This document shows positions 46,368 through 58,100 of a stretch of DNA of 64,000 bases, one piece after another. Position 1 is the stretch's first letter, and every line of letters starts with the position of its first letter. The stretch spans positions 186,001-250,000 of the forward strand of contig JAOCPU010000039.1 of assembly GCA_035772785.1 (NCBI GenBank). Direction: 5' to 3'. This stretch comes from Phlebiopsis flavidoalba. Lineage: Eukaryota; Basidiomycota; Agaricomycetes; Polyporales; Phanerochaetaceae. Under the pieces are notes generated by a model. It was not told the DNA's origin. It saw nothing but the letters and a program-made list of their open reading frames with translations, and made no database searches. A program made the translations under genes and the position numbers.

Positions 46368-47735
46368 GGGGGAAAGTAATTGAGGACATCGTCGTCACCA
46401 GTGAGACCACCAATTGACGCGACGAAGCGAACAGCTAGACACGCGCCACGTGAAATTTCCTCTTCGGACGTGTTCGGTGATGGCGAACTGCAGTGGACAT
46501 CGTGACCGCTGCTGAGGGCTTTCGTACAGATACACTTGCATTGCTTACGCTTGTCACTATACCTATTCTTCACGATGATGTCCCCGATGGGTCTCACGCT
46601 CACCTTCTAATCCTCGCTCTGCGGCGCCTTCGCCGCGTCCGTCCTTCGACTCGGTATTTTGCTACGAGCCTACATCTGCAAGAAGCTGCTGCAGACAACG
46701 CTTCAGACAGCATCCTGGCCGCCTGGGCGCGAGAGAGACAGAGTCAAGAGCTGGATGAAAGAGATAGGCGAGCGGTGTGAAGAGAGGATGATAGGTGCGT
46801 GTACTCACATGCCTCCGCTCTAGGCTAAATACGGATACATACATTGTTCCTCATGTGTACGTTAGAGATTCAGCCTCGTGGATAGTAAGGCTTCCGTTCG
46901 TGACTAAGGTCGTCCGGCTGATGGCCCTTATAATCAAGCAAATACATCGTCATGACTCAGATAACGAGAAACTAGGGCGTCAGGGAGGAAGGTATGTAAT
47001 GCCTCACGCCGGACGGTTGTCTCTACTTGAACATCACGTGCGGTCACGCACGAGTCGGGACGTCGTATGCACGATTGGGAAGTCATACCGATGCCGTCGC
47101 TCAAGAGATGTTTGCCAATGTGAGCCTCCACATTAATCTCATATGTGGGAGCCACGCTGACAGCGCGCTAGGGATTCAGTAATATGTATATGTGTTGGCG
47201 TTCGCTGTGCGTGACAATCCTGACTACTTCCGGAAGATGGTGAACATTCGGTCTCCTATCCTTCGGTTCTGGACTATGATAACCTTGCCGCGGGGAAGAA
47301 TATACACAAGTATCGCGTTAGCCTCATCCACAGTGTGGTAGAGCTGACATTGGACGTTTCTAGTGAAGATGTGGTAGGTTGACGTTCATGACATTACGAC
47401 TCATAATACATTTCAAATATAGAGAATTACAACATACTATACTACCTGCTTATTCTAGTCCTTCACGCTCGAAACACATACATACTGCAGTAATCTTCGC
47501 AACCTAATAAAGGGACGACCATGGGGTGCACGGGGGGGCTTTGGGGGGGGGGGGTGGTAATGCGTCACGGACTCCTGACGAAGTGGTTCCGATTGGGTTT
47601 GATTCCGGCGGGTAATCCCGATCGCGCTGACGCCGCGCTATCATGCGAATGCGGTCACGGTAAGCTGGCCCCAAGAAGATTAAATAATCCGTGCAATTAT
47701 TCCAGGCACGTTTACTTTGCTTCACAACACCACCA
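46368..47735. other. Intergenic, unassigned
   Basis: Upstream region of the PEX11-like gene (minus) and of the methyltransferase gene (plus). A plus-strand frame at 46493-46780 contains DTLALLTLVTIPILHDDVPD and an Arg/Glu-rich end (AWARERQSQELDERDRRAV), but the opposite strand is also open and no family fits. A run of 7 then 12 G lies at 47,532-47,554. Confidence 0.35.
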
Positions 47736-48709
47736 ATGTCCTCCGACACAACCGCAAAGGACACACTCAAGAGCTTGTCAGAGAGCTTGTCAGCTAAAGA
47801 TCCCCACAAATGGTTTGGGCATGACTCTTGTTCCGTTCTCGTTAAGTGGGACTGCATACATCAAAAGATTGACAACGTTTATTGCAGGCAAATCCAATTT
47901 CCAATCCATTGGGATGCTGGAGGACGTTCAGCCCCTCCTGCGCGTGATTCTTTTCGCCAACATCTGGCGTGTTAATGCAACTGCCTTCCCACTCGGTTCG
48001 TGCCCTCGTGCTCCAGGATGTGCGAAAGGTGCGCACTCTTCATCCGACTTTGAACGGACACACCCCGACTAATGGTACCGGTACTGCCCAAAAGGCATAC
48101 GACCCGATGTTATAGCCACTAAACACCGGGGATAGAGACTAAACCACTCCCTTGGACATTTGGCAGGGAACTCTGCTCTAAAGAGGCAAAAGAGGTTACG
48201 GCACGATCAAGCCTAGTACCTCGATCCCGTTTTTTAACTTGATATCTAGTCTCCTGGTCGCATCAAAGCTACCAACAACCGCAGTCGTCAACCTCGAATA
48301 CAAAGATTTCTTTAGTCTCGGCCAATCGGAAGTGTGAAACGAAGAAAAAATTCGATTGCTGCGGGGTCTATGATTACACGTGAGTCTCACGCACATATTA
48401 TGGTTCGTGTCTGATCATAGTTCGCCCTCTACCATAGCTTTTTTGTTGCTATCCTCCCCGAGCGGCGAAAGGCAATGGGGACAAGTCATGTCTCGACTCG
48501 TCAAGCCAGGAGGGTATCTCGTTACCTTGATTTTCCCGATTGATCCTCCCAAGATTATGGTCCGCCATGGTTGGTTTGTGCGTTCTGAGCATTATTTAGA
48601 GCCACTGCGGCGACGGATGGGGAGAAAGTTTGTAGTGACAAAACCCCAGAAGTCAGCTCGCCCACCCATAAAGACAGGGAGCATTTGGTCGTGTGGAAAG
48701 AGGCTGTGA
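47736..48709 (+). CDS. TPMT-family thiol methyltransferase
   Basis: This SAM-dependent methyltransferase is of the thiopurine/thiol (halide) type, probably cytosolic and acting on small thiols or halides. The start MSSDTTAKDTLKSLSES is followed by the family motif WDAG-DVQPLLR (about 47,910-47,945, with a one-base slip inside). Then come RALVPGC, the first SAM-binding strand and loop, and GVYDYT. The second half reads WGQVMSRLVKPGGYLVTLIF, PIDPP, WFVRSEHYLEPLG-type residues, and ends just before the stop with LVVWKRL-type residues. In fungi of this group such enzymes are single-domain proteins of about 230-250 residues, which this gene fits after removing introns. Frame slips split the middle. 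Confidence 0.82.
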
Positions 48710-50059
48710 TATGTAATATTGAATCCGGACGTACAGCTGCTCCAACTGCCGTTACCTAGTAAAGTAGATATATTGTCTCAAGTCAGCCACCAGCATGTCC
48801 AGCCTGATCTTGCCAGTGCCTCAGTCCGGCAGTGATGCTCGGCTCTGGTCTCTGGACTACTGACTCGTGAGAATATTACATCGATGCGGCAATTGATGCC
48901 ACGCATTACGTAAGTGCCCGCGGCCTGGGTCCAAGTGACGGCTCCGGCCAAGGGCTTCCAAGACAAACATTCCGTGACAAAATCTCAGCCATCTCTTACC
49001 ATCCTTATAACTTCCTGAGGCCAATCATTAAGGCCATCCTCTAGTATGGACTCTGAGGACAAGACGTGGCAGGCTGCTTTGCAATCTTTACCGCTATCTA
49101 GTATGCTACAAATTAACAGCATCATCACGAGCAACTCGAGTAGGTGTGTACCAGCCTAGCCTTTTTATCGGTTTGTTTCTTGTAAATGCCGCTTTATTTA
49201 CATGAAGTTTAAACAGCGGTTTCCTACTGAACTTAATAGTAGTGAAGAGTGAGTAAGTATACCCGGCGTCGGCTGCACAAGCCTGAGTCCTGAGGAGCCC
49301 ACAAATTATATAGTAGCAAGTCTCTACATCGAAACCGAAAGACGAGCAAAAACGTGAAGACATGAATATCGACGGTCACGTGGTGAAAGGGTACGCTCAT
49401 GCAAGAACAACTATACACATCAACCATGCACATTCATGATTTCAGACTATAGGCGCCACGGAGCACTGGATGTCAACTTTGGTGTTGAGATTGGCGTTGG
49501 CGCTTGAAAATGAAAAACCTATCGGAATAGTTTTGATACATTGAAGGAATATCTTTCGGCACGCTTCAGAGCCCATTGCAATCACCGTACCCGGGGCGGG
49601 GCTGGTAACGCTTCTCCCGGACTTCCGTCGTCACACTTCGGATGCTACATAATAGACGGTGGTACGCGAAAATCGTAAAAGGACAAAGGATCGCCAGCGG
49701 CGGGCAATTCACGTTGACCAATCTGGCATCCACGGTATCTGCCAGGAAGATCTTCATGGAATCGTTCGAGAGGCGCGGAATTACCCGTAGCCAGCCAGCG
49801 TTAGTGAGCTTGACTTGATTGACCTCATTTACGTTGCGCTCATTGCATAGCATACCTCAAGCCGTCTAAGTTTAACAGACATCCGCGTACGCCGAAAACC
49901 CGTTCAATACGACTGCCACCATCTACATCGCACCCGGATATAGCGCCTTTTTGACGTGAACAACATATTTCGAGGCTGTCCCGTCGAGCAGTTCGTTCAT
50001 GAACACTCGCTCGGCATCAACTGAATAGTCCTGGAAGTGTACGTGTCTCCCCTTATCCT
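48710..50059. other. Unassigned region
   Basis: Between the methyltransferase and the WD40 gene. Short frames on both strands (for example VKLTNAGWLRVIPRLSNDSM on the minus strand near 49,800) look partly coding but do not match a family I know. No repeat or RNA gene is recognised. Confidence 0.35.
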
Positions 50060-52228
50060 ATGGAAGAGAAAGTCAGACCCCAGGCTCGCGTATTCCAACT
50101 CCCTCAGAAGGCCGCATTGGTAACTATCCCATCTTAATAGATCTCACGACGGACAGTTCCGCCGTGATAGATCTCACAATTGACGACGATCATGAAAATG
50201 ACCTACCAAATGCCTACACTGAAACAAGTGTGGAGTCTCAGGCCTGTCCAGTCAACGCGGAGCCTTGTGCTTTACCTGTCTGTTGCGGAGCCTTCGGCTT
50301 ACTCCGCTAGTGACGCAAAACTCCTCCGAGTTCTGCGTCACGCACACACACCTCGCCCGGCTGCCCAGAGGAAAGTCTTCCAATAGACCGTAAACGTGTG
50401 AACGACGTGGAAGACGCAGAGGATTCGAGCAATGCGTTGGTGGAAGCTGATGTTTATACCAGGAGTCGATCCTGTGTCGCCTGCGCTCAGTTACTTGACA
50501 CTGGAAGACGAAGTCACAAATCAAGCTCAACCTGTGCAATCTATGCCCGGAGCTCCAAACTGGGCGGCAAATACCTGTCGTATCTGGACGATAGCCTCGA
50601 CAAAACGACGGGACGACGACGATGCCGCTACGGGATCCTCGTCAGATGGTAGTATGGAGAATGAGGCACGTGTCGCCCCCTCGACTAGAGGGCTATTCGA
50701 AGAGGACGATCTCTCCTATCTCCTTCACGGCGACATTGAAGCAAGGTCAAAAGATCATGCCTCGAATATGTCCAACGCTAGCCACCCGAACTGCCTTCGG
50801 ACACGTATTAGAGAATCACCACAGACCATCAGCAAAGCATTCTGAGGTTGGGGGTTGTAAATCCGATAAAGGCGGTGCCTGGCCTAAGAGCAGCCGTTCG
50901 CCGTTATGCTCCTCCCCCCCGCCCCCGTGCCTGCTTCGAGCTCTACAGTAACAAATGACGATCCTGCTTTCTCTGTCAACATCCCTAGAGCATACTTTAC
51001 TAAAGCTCGTCGGATTATGGTACCACTTGCTCACAATTTACATTTAATGACCGTTAGCATGCGCGGAGACATTCAATTCATCCATCAGACTGAAACGGTA
51101 CGCAGTCGAAGCATTCGTCCGGCACACCACCCCGTACTGATGTGTTCTAGTCGACATTTGACTGCGCTCTCACTTCCTGCTGGAAACTATCACCCTGATT
51201 TGGAGTCCGAGCCAAGGAGGCATGTAGTGGACGCGTGTTTTCCTCGACGACTCGACGGTCGTAGTGGGTTACGATGAGGGACCTGCTCAAGTGTCCTGTG
51301 TTGACCTGAGTGTACAGGTAACATTGTCCGAGATACTCTCCAGCTGTATCGAACTGAGGTACTGGTTTAGCACCCCTGCCGTGTAGATCTCAATCACAGA
51401 GGTCATACAACGGTCATCGAGTACAAAAAACAAGGGGTATTCGTCTCCCAATCCCGGTATCTCCTCCATGGCTAACGTACCGAGCGAGCGCTCTCGGCGA
51501 TTTCTTACGGGAGGGCGAGATGGTACTGTACGGATGTGGACGGTCGCCCAGGGCCCCGATTTCGAAGCATCTTCGACGCGCCTGCCCCTCTCTCCAGATA
51601 ACCCTCTCGGATGTCTGGCCTATCGAGCGTCAGACGATTACATCTACATGTGTCACGGGCGAGACATCCGCTCTGTGCATGTAGAGGCACCGAAGGCGCC
51701 CCCACCGATGTTGTTGTCCGCCAGGGTTCAACAAATCCATGTACATCCCCAGAACCCTCACGTGGTTATCCTCGAGGTATGTACGTAAAACCCGCATCTC
51801 AATCGCCCGTTCTTACATTACCGGTTGTCTTCTCAATGAATGAATGAAGGTCAATCACCTGGACCGCCAGATCCAGGTGTATGATACGAGGCGTAGCAAT
51901 TTTAATCAGCCTGCCTCTGATGGAGTTCGGGTACAGAGACCCATCCCTCAAATTCAGTAGCTATCGAAAGGGGTCTACGTCTCATGCTCTTTTCGCGCGC
52001 GGCTACGAGGATGGATCGATATGTCTCTGGGATTACCGTAATACCGCGGTACGTCGTCCCCTCGTGCATCTCATCTCCCTTCACGGCCCTGACTCCGGTC
52101 TCCGCCAGAATGTGGTGAGCAAAAGACGGGCGAGAAATGACACGATTGTGCATACCGTGCTCAGAAAAAACCAGATCATCGCCTACGGCTCTTACATCGT
52201 CACCTTCTGGGATATCAATGATTTTTGA
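50060..52228 (+). CDS. WD40-repeat protein with tandem SUMO-interaction motifs
   Basis: The N-terminal part has LIDLTTDSSAVIDLTIDDDH (50,133-50,192): two V/L-I-D-L-T cores each followed by polar or acidic residues, the standard form of a SUMO-interaction motif. A disordered acidic region follows (SSDGSMENEARVAP, EEDDLSYLLHGDIEARS). The propeller begins after 50,990: MRGDIQFIH, FLDDSTVVVGYDEGPAQVSC, VDL, then RSRRFLTGGRDGTVRMWTVA, PLGCLAYRASDDYIYMCHGR, LLSARVQQIHVHPQNPHVVI, RQIQVYDTRR, YEDGSICLWDYRN and a last strand YGSYIVTFWDIND. Introns lie near 51,785-51,850 and elsewhere. It is convergent with the M28 gene. A nuclear adaptor role in SUMO/ubiquitin pathways is inference. The start is the ATG preceding the motif and may not be the real one. 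Confidence 0.68.
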
Positions 52229-52368
52229 GCCGATCCTGTACGCGATACGTCTTATCTGGCGATCGTAACATACATTCCAAAATTCCGCTGTAGGTTACAA
52301 GGGTCCAAGAATCATAAGCAACGGCAGAAATGAAGCAGTCGAATAAAGTTCCTCGAAGCGTCAAGCAA

Positions 52369-54385
52369 TCAGTCATCCTTGGACCATCCGGCCAACTCAA
52401 TAGCGAATGCGACAGCCAGCTTGGAGAACTCAAGCATGTGCGAGAAGCTGAATTCATCCGAGATGTCGATGCGACTATTGCAATGCGGTTAGCAGGCTAT
52501 ATTGGCGGGCCGAGAAAAAGAGTCACGAAACTCGTTCGTCGAATGAATGTTCTTGTTTGAGTTTCCGAACTGGCTCTCTGTTTCCGACAATCGCGTTTAA
52601 AGTATGGTTCAGCGCGAGAAAGATCTGCCTTACCGATAGTGAAGACGCTTGGGTAGCCAGCCTTGCGCCACGATGCGCTAGGCAAGCCTTTAGCCCGCGG
52701 CCACTACGGAGAAATGAGAAGCATGAACTCACTGATCACTGCATGCATAACCGCACTTGGTCTCCACCCAGGGAATATATCGAGATACTGATCAACGAGC
52801 TCCTTGTTGAATTCAGTCAAGCTAAAGTATGAATTGCATCAGAGGGTTCGTTAAGGGCGCACTAGCGCGTGCACTTGCCTTTCATCACCGTAAAGTCGGT
52901 AATGACGCCAACTTCTTCGCGGGTTCCGGCCTTGACCCACGCAGTCATGTCGTACTAAAGTCGTGCGGAAGCGTCACGGGAGATCGAAAATATGATAGAG
53001 ATTAGACACTCACCTGACTCATGGCATACACGTTCGCTGAGCGGGACTCGTACGCTTGAGCAACCGCCTGAGATCCGAGAAGACCCCCTTCCTGAAACAT
53101 TACAGTCAACAAGAGATCGATACAGCGTAGAACAGCGTTTTTCTCACCTCCGCTGCATACCAGTGGAATTCCACTGGCCGCACAGGGCGGAAGTTGGACG
53201 CGATCAAGGCGCGGTAGCTCTCAAGGATGGTCACACTACCACTGCCGTCATCGTCGGCGCCTTCGAAGACGTTCCAAGTCAATACAGTGCGGAGCCGCGG
53301 AAACGTTTCATGTTCAACATACAGGAGCGGGGAGGAAAGGCCACATGTTCGTGCTACAAGACTGGTGGTTGAGTGTGAAGTAGCACCTCTTTTGGACATA
53401 CGCACCTATCCTGGTGGGCCGAGATGATGATGATGAACACGATCATCGTCTGACGTACCATTGATACGAGTTATCTAGGAGTTTGGTGAGAGACGAGAAT
53501 ATTGCAAGAATACCGTCTGAAAACATACTATGCTGTTTTGTCCCCAAGAATGAGGGAACTCCTTGATTGAGATGTGCTCTTGGAGAGACTCTGGAGCGAA
53601 CTCCTTTGTGATCTATCAAATAAGTCATGGGATGAGCGACAGAAGTGTCAATCTTGAGTGCGCTGCCTTACCTCGGAGAATCTTGTTCAACAACCAGAGT
53701 TGGCTCTGTCGGCCGGTCTACCAAGGATGTACGGATGAGTAGCCCGGAGCGCTTGAGTCCAGTTATGCTTACATCACTGCGATAATCTGGGTTGTCGGTC
53801 AGCCAAGGGTCCATCTGAACGACGTGGGAGATTACGTACACCTAGTCCTAAAGCTTGTGAACTCCTTCAGATTCTCCTTCGGGCCGTCGGTGGAAAGCTT
53901 CTTCAGGACGGGCTTAACCAAGCCGGAAGCATTGGGTTTATGGTACGAAGCTGAGCCGAGTGAGGTCTCCGTTATGAACGGGTATTACTCGGGGCACTCA
54001 CGCTGCGAAAGAACTCTCAGGTGCGACAGAAGAACCCAGCGCCTGAGTCTCGGTACTGGAACGCGGTGAATAAGCGTGTTCGAGTTGGTACGGATGACAA
54101 CCACTTACATGTCGAAGAAGTTGACACCCTGTGCCTTCATGTTGATCTGCAAAACCGTCAGACAGGCGTGTTAACTGCTACGCCAACATGTGCACCTTGT
54201 CCAGCTCGGATATCCAGGCCGGCTCCTCGCCTTCCACCTGCACGAGGCGCATTGCGGAGAGGTCCAGGCTGAATCCGGGAATTGCTGCCCAACCGGTGTT
54301 GAGAGGAGTTTGAGCATCGTCGACAAGAGAAGAGAGCAGCAACAACGAGGCTTGCAAGAGCAACGAGAATACTGAAGGACTTCAT
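52369..54385 (-). CDS. Secreted M28 family (leucine) aminopeptidase
   Basis: This is a zinc exopeptidase secreted for protein digestion. The start [19 protein letters not shown] is a clear signal peptide, followed by a propeptide region ([29 protein letters not shown]). [20 protein letters not shown] leads to the catalytic core: [15 protein letters not shown] joined across an intron to [20 protein letters not shown] (zinc ligands His and Asp), VEFHWYAAE joined to [16 protein letters not shown] (catalytic Glu and Glu ligand), YAMSQ joined to [20 protein letters not shown] (Asp ligand), and CGYACSD then [15 protein letters not shown] (Cys pair and final His). It ends [33 protein letters not shown]. 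All expected ligands are present and most exons join cleanly with GT..AG introns. Confidence 0.93.
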
Positions 54386-54591
54386 GGTTGTAAACTGAGC
54401 TGACACTGGCGGAGTGCTGGTGCCAAAGGCCGCGTCTCAACCGAGAAGGTACTCTCCGCGCGCTTCCACGTTGGCGACCATGTGGCCCCATCCGTTTTTT
54501 TGAGCCTTCTAGTGGTTCTTGTTCTGTCCCAAGCTCATCACCGCTACTCAACCTCACCAAGCAACTCGTAACTTTTACGAGGGAGGTTGTC
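54386..54591. promoter_or_regulatory. Shared divergent promoter, M28 peptidase / uL11m
   Basis: A gap of 206 bases between opposite-facing start codons. It must serve a secreted peptidase and a mitochondrial ribosomal protein, which would normally be regulated differently. No clear box is visible. Confidence 0.45.
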
Positions 54592-55113
54592 ATGTCTGGC
54601 AAGGCAGGAGCATCGCTTTGTGGTATGTGGCCTTGTTCTTACCTGATGGAAACCACGCAAAACCACTCACACTCTGTATCGGCGTACTGTGAACACAGCG
54701 CATCCTCATTCCCGCTGGAAAGGCTGCACCAACGCCCCCGGTCGGCCCTGCGTTGGGTGCTCGTGGCGTCAAGTCGATGGATTTTCTGCAAGCAATTCAA
54801 CGCGCAGACGGCTCACGAAAAATCGAACCCGGCACGCCTACTCCGACCCCTCATCTATGTCCAGCCTGATCGGACGTTCACCTTCGTAACGAAGACGCCA
54901 CCAACGACGTACTTTCTAAAGAAGGCAGCCGGTGTCGAAAAAGGCACTGGCAGGCCGGGCCATGAGATAGTGGGCAACGTGAGCCTGAAGCATATCTACG
55001 AGATTGCCAGGATCAAGCAGACGGACGAGCACCTGAAGCATCTCCGGCTTGAGGCGATCGCGCGAACGGTAGTCGCCACATCCAAAACGCTGGGTATTCG
55101 AGTTGTACCCTAG
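54592..55113 (+). CDS. MRPL11: Mitochondrial ribosomal protein uL11m
   Basis: This protein of the mitochondrial large ribosomal subunit builds the GTPase-associated stalk base. MSGKAGAS starts the protein, followed by an intron (GTATGT donor at about 54,621). The next exon reads [28 protein letters not shown], then [50 protein letters not shown] and [20 protein letters not shown], ending [20 protein letters not shown]. This is the complete L11 fold: the N-terminal domain with PPVGPALG and the C-terminal rRNA-binding domain. One T too many in the run 54,782-54,785 breaks the frame between MDF and CKQF, and a second compensated shift changes the residues around 54,818-54,850. Divergent from the peptidase gene. 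Confidence 0.93.
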   Translation: MSGKAGASLCGMWPCSYLMETTQNHSHSVSAYCEHSASSFPLERLHQRPRSALRWVLVASSRWIFCKQFNAQTAHEKSNPARLLRPLIYVQPDRTFTFVTKTPPTTYFLKKAAGVEKGTGRPGHEIVGNVSLKHIYEIARIKQTDEHLKHLRLEAIARTVVATSKTLGIRVVP

Positions 55114-58100
55114 TCGGTCCGCCGGCGCATAATTAAATCCGTGCGTGCTGCCCTCCTGTTTATAGCCCAAGTGTGCGATTCAATTGATTATCTGCTCAAA
55201 GTAGCATGTCCGATGGGTGCCGAGCGCGTTTGTGCCAGTGTGCATGATAATCTCCATATATTTGTAGACTCATGATACGGCAAGTGTCAATAATCGAACT
55301 GGAGAAGCGTTGCGACATCCGTTGGATACGAGGTCGAGGCGGACTCGTGCTGATCTGGAGTAGGAGGCTCCGTGCAACGCGCTGGATAGCGCTGGGGCGC
55401 TACTTGCGGCAGGGCGAGAAAGAGACAGTTGGGTTCAAGGTTCTGGGGTGGGGATTAGGTTGGGAAATGCGTAAGCAGCTTAGGATGGCAGACTGGGAAC
55501 CGGTTGGGGAGATGTGTGTGCGAGAGAGGGAGAGTCCGCACCTTGTGCACCATTGTTACCCGTCTTGATGCTTAGCCAATGCTGCACTTTCCGTCCTCGA
55601 GAGCCCAAGTTGCCACATCCGCGACAACTTCACTCGTCGGTTTTGTCATTTTTCGGTGCCCTGGCAATGCACACCTCCATCAAGCCTGAGAACGGTCAGC
55701 GATGGTCGAACCTACCTTATCTTCACACCCCTTTGTACTGCGTATGGCAGCTCTACCACGCTGCCTCCACGCACTGTTCAGCTGGACCGCCGTCCCGGAT
55801 GAATTCTCACTGACGATCCAACGGCCTGCCTCACAGCATGATGCTTATCAAGCGGCAGCCCTTCTCCTCGTGCTAAGAGAAGTGAGCGTGATTACATCTC
55901 ACCGCGTCTTGTATATCCTCTGAATGCCACAGATTGCTGGTCGTCCTTCTGGCAACACTTCGAACTCAGGCCAGCGCGCGTCATTCCTTGTCTTACGTCG
56001 AGGCCACATCTCATAGCCTTATGTCGTAAGCGACACTGCAACGCACCCTCGTTCTGCAAGAGACTCTGCATCATGTTCCAAGACAGACGCAGCGCTTACG
56101 CCCCCCTCGTGTTGTTCCTCGATCTTGCTGCCTCGATGCCTCGACCGAATGGGAGAATCGGACCTCTGCAAGGCTCAAGTCGACATCATGAACGCACTTC
56201 TTCTGCCGTCTGCACGTTGAATTCCTTGTATTCATCCTTTATCGGTCACCATGAACACGTTCCCGATCGAATATTTCTTCCCATCATTAGATTTTATCCT
56301 GCTCTGCGATATAAAGTCTCTTGCACCGTGCTCAACTCACTGCAGACCCTCAACACACACAGACTCGACGCACCTACCAATCCCAACGAGAACGGGCTCC
56401 GCACGCGACAACAAAATGGGCCCCCCGCCGCTCCAAACGAAGTCCTCTCCTGGACGTCCCATAAGACCCCCGCAATAGTCAGCTTTTCAGCTCATTTGGT
56501 GTCCTCTACCGCTTCACAGTATGTACATGTCCTCACCCGCATGAGATTCTACTTATACTGACTAAAATGTGACGTCCGCCGCCGTATTCTCTAGACCCGA
56601 GAACAACGCACACGGACAGAGTGTCACCACACTTTGGAAAGCGATCCGAGCCAACAAGGAAGACCCGAGTCGCGAAACTCGTAGTGGGCTCCCAATGGCG
56701 GCCTCGGACGCGCAGTGATTGGCAATGGTAATTTTCTCTGGGATCCGATAAGATCCACGAGATTGACTAACAGTCGATTACCCCAGAGCACGCTTCCCAT
56801 GGCAGACCTAGTGCGCTCCGACACACGCATGCCCCCGTAAGTTTTTGGATCCAGCCACCTCCTGACCAGTACACCATCTGAAAAATTCTCTCTCCGCAGG
56901 AAGCCAGATGAATATTCAAACGGGCCTGCACGGATACTCCAATACAGCTGCGGCGGCAGAGTAACAAACGCCTCACCAGGACATTAATGGTAAGCCATCT
57001 CACGCGGGTTACGCCATTTTCGCGAATTTTTCCTGACGCCAGAGCGGTTCTCTCAGCTCGTCGACCACCTCGGCAACGTAATAGCCCCTTGTTATACGTG
57101 CAAATTCGGCCGGTACGGTACAACATCTGGAGACGTCTATGGCGAGTTTGCACTTCTGCCGCAGCGCGGGCGCAGGCGTTAGTGGCTGCGTAAGCCACGA
57201 TGGTACGGTTTCGCGCGGCTCCTGACATCGTTTACAGATGCACCAACAACCCTTAATGGACACGGTGACTGTGACTGCTATGCTATATCGCTCGTCATGG
57301 CACGTTCGGGCTATAAGACATTTGATCTCTGGACTCTCGGCAATCCCTTGAATTAAAATGTAACATATCGCCTGTCCTCGCTGCATCTGCTTTCCCGCAT
57401 ACTGTGTACCTGTAGTTCCTGAGTCGATATTGCATATCCATTCGCATGAACAAGCTTTCCGCCGAGTGCATATCAGAAGGCCGAGAACAAGGGAGCGCAC
57501 AGCGAGCCGAGAAGCACAAGGCAAGGTCGGGGGGCAGAACGCAGTGTATGCAATCTTGTCCGGAGCCCATATTACTCATTAGACAACGTGTACGGGCACT
57601 TTCTACCAGCTCGCCCGACCTGTTGCCCTTTCCTGACTGCTCCTCAGGTATCTCAACGACGTCGAGGATTGCGGTCTCTGTGCTTGGTGCGGCCATGGAA
57701 ACACCTCGGCGTGCACTCCCCTTACGTCTGGTGGCCCCCAAGCCACTGTAGTCCTCCTCACTAAGGACCCTCGACGGTTCGCGCTGCCTTGAGGAGACAA
57801 AAGACGTAGGCTGATGAGCTGGCGGCGATATCCCACGTCCTTCCCGCCGCGAATCGAAGGCAGGCCACGTGCCCGAACCACGGAGCCCAAAAGCATCGGC
57901 TCCCACTAAGTTTTGGCCTTGTTCGCTGGGGCCCGACGGGGCATGGGGGAACAGCAAGAGAGAGCACGTGAAGCTCGGTTATCGGATGACATATTCTTAC
58001 AACCGACCTTACCACTTTTATTTTCTTCTTGTCCCTTTGTTGTTGCCCTTCTCAGGATTCTATTTCCCGCAGCGTCAGCGACACGTTCTAGACAGAGTGA

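Noticed and set aside
57295..57957. A 220-residue minus-strand frame
   Set aside because: It has no recognisable domain, overlaps several open frames in other phases, and its composition (Arg, Ser, Cys, Met) looks like chance in GC-rich DNA.
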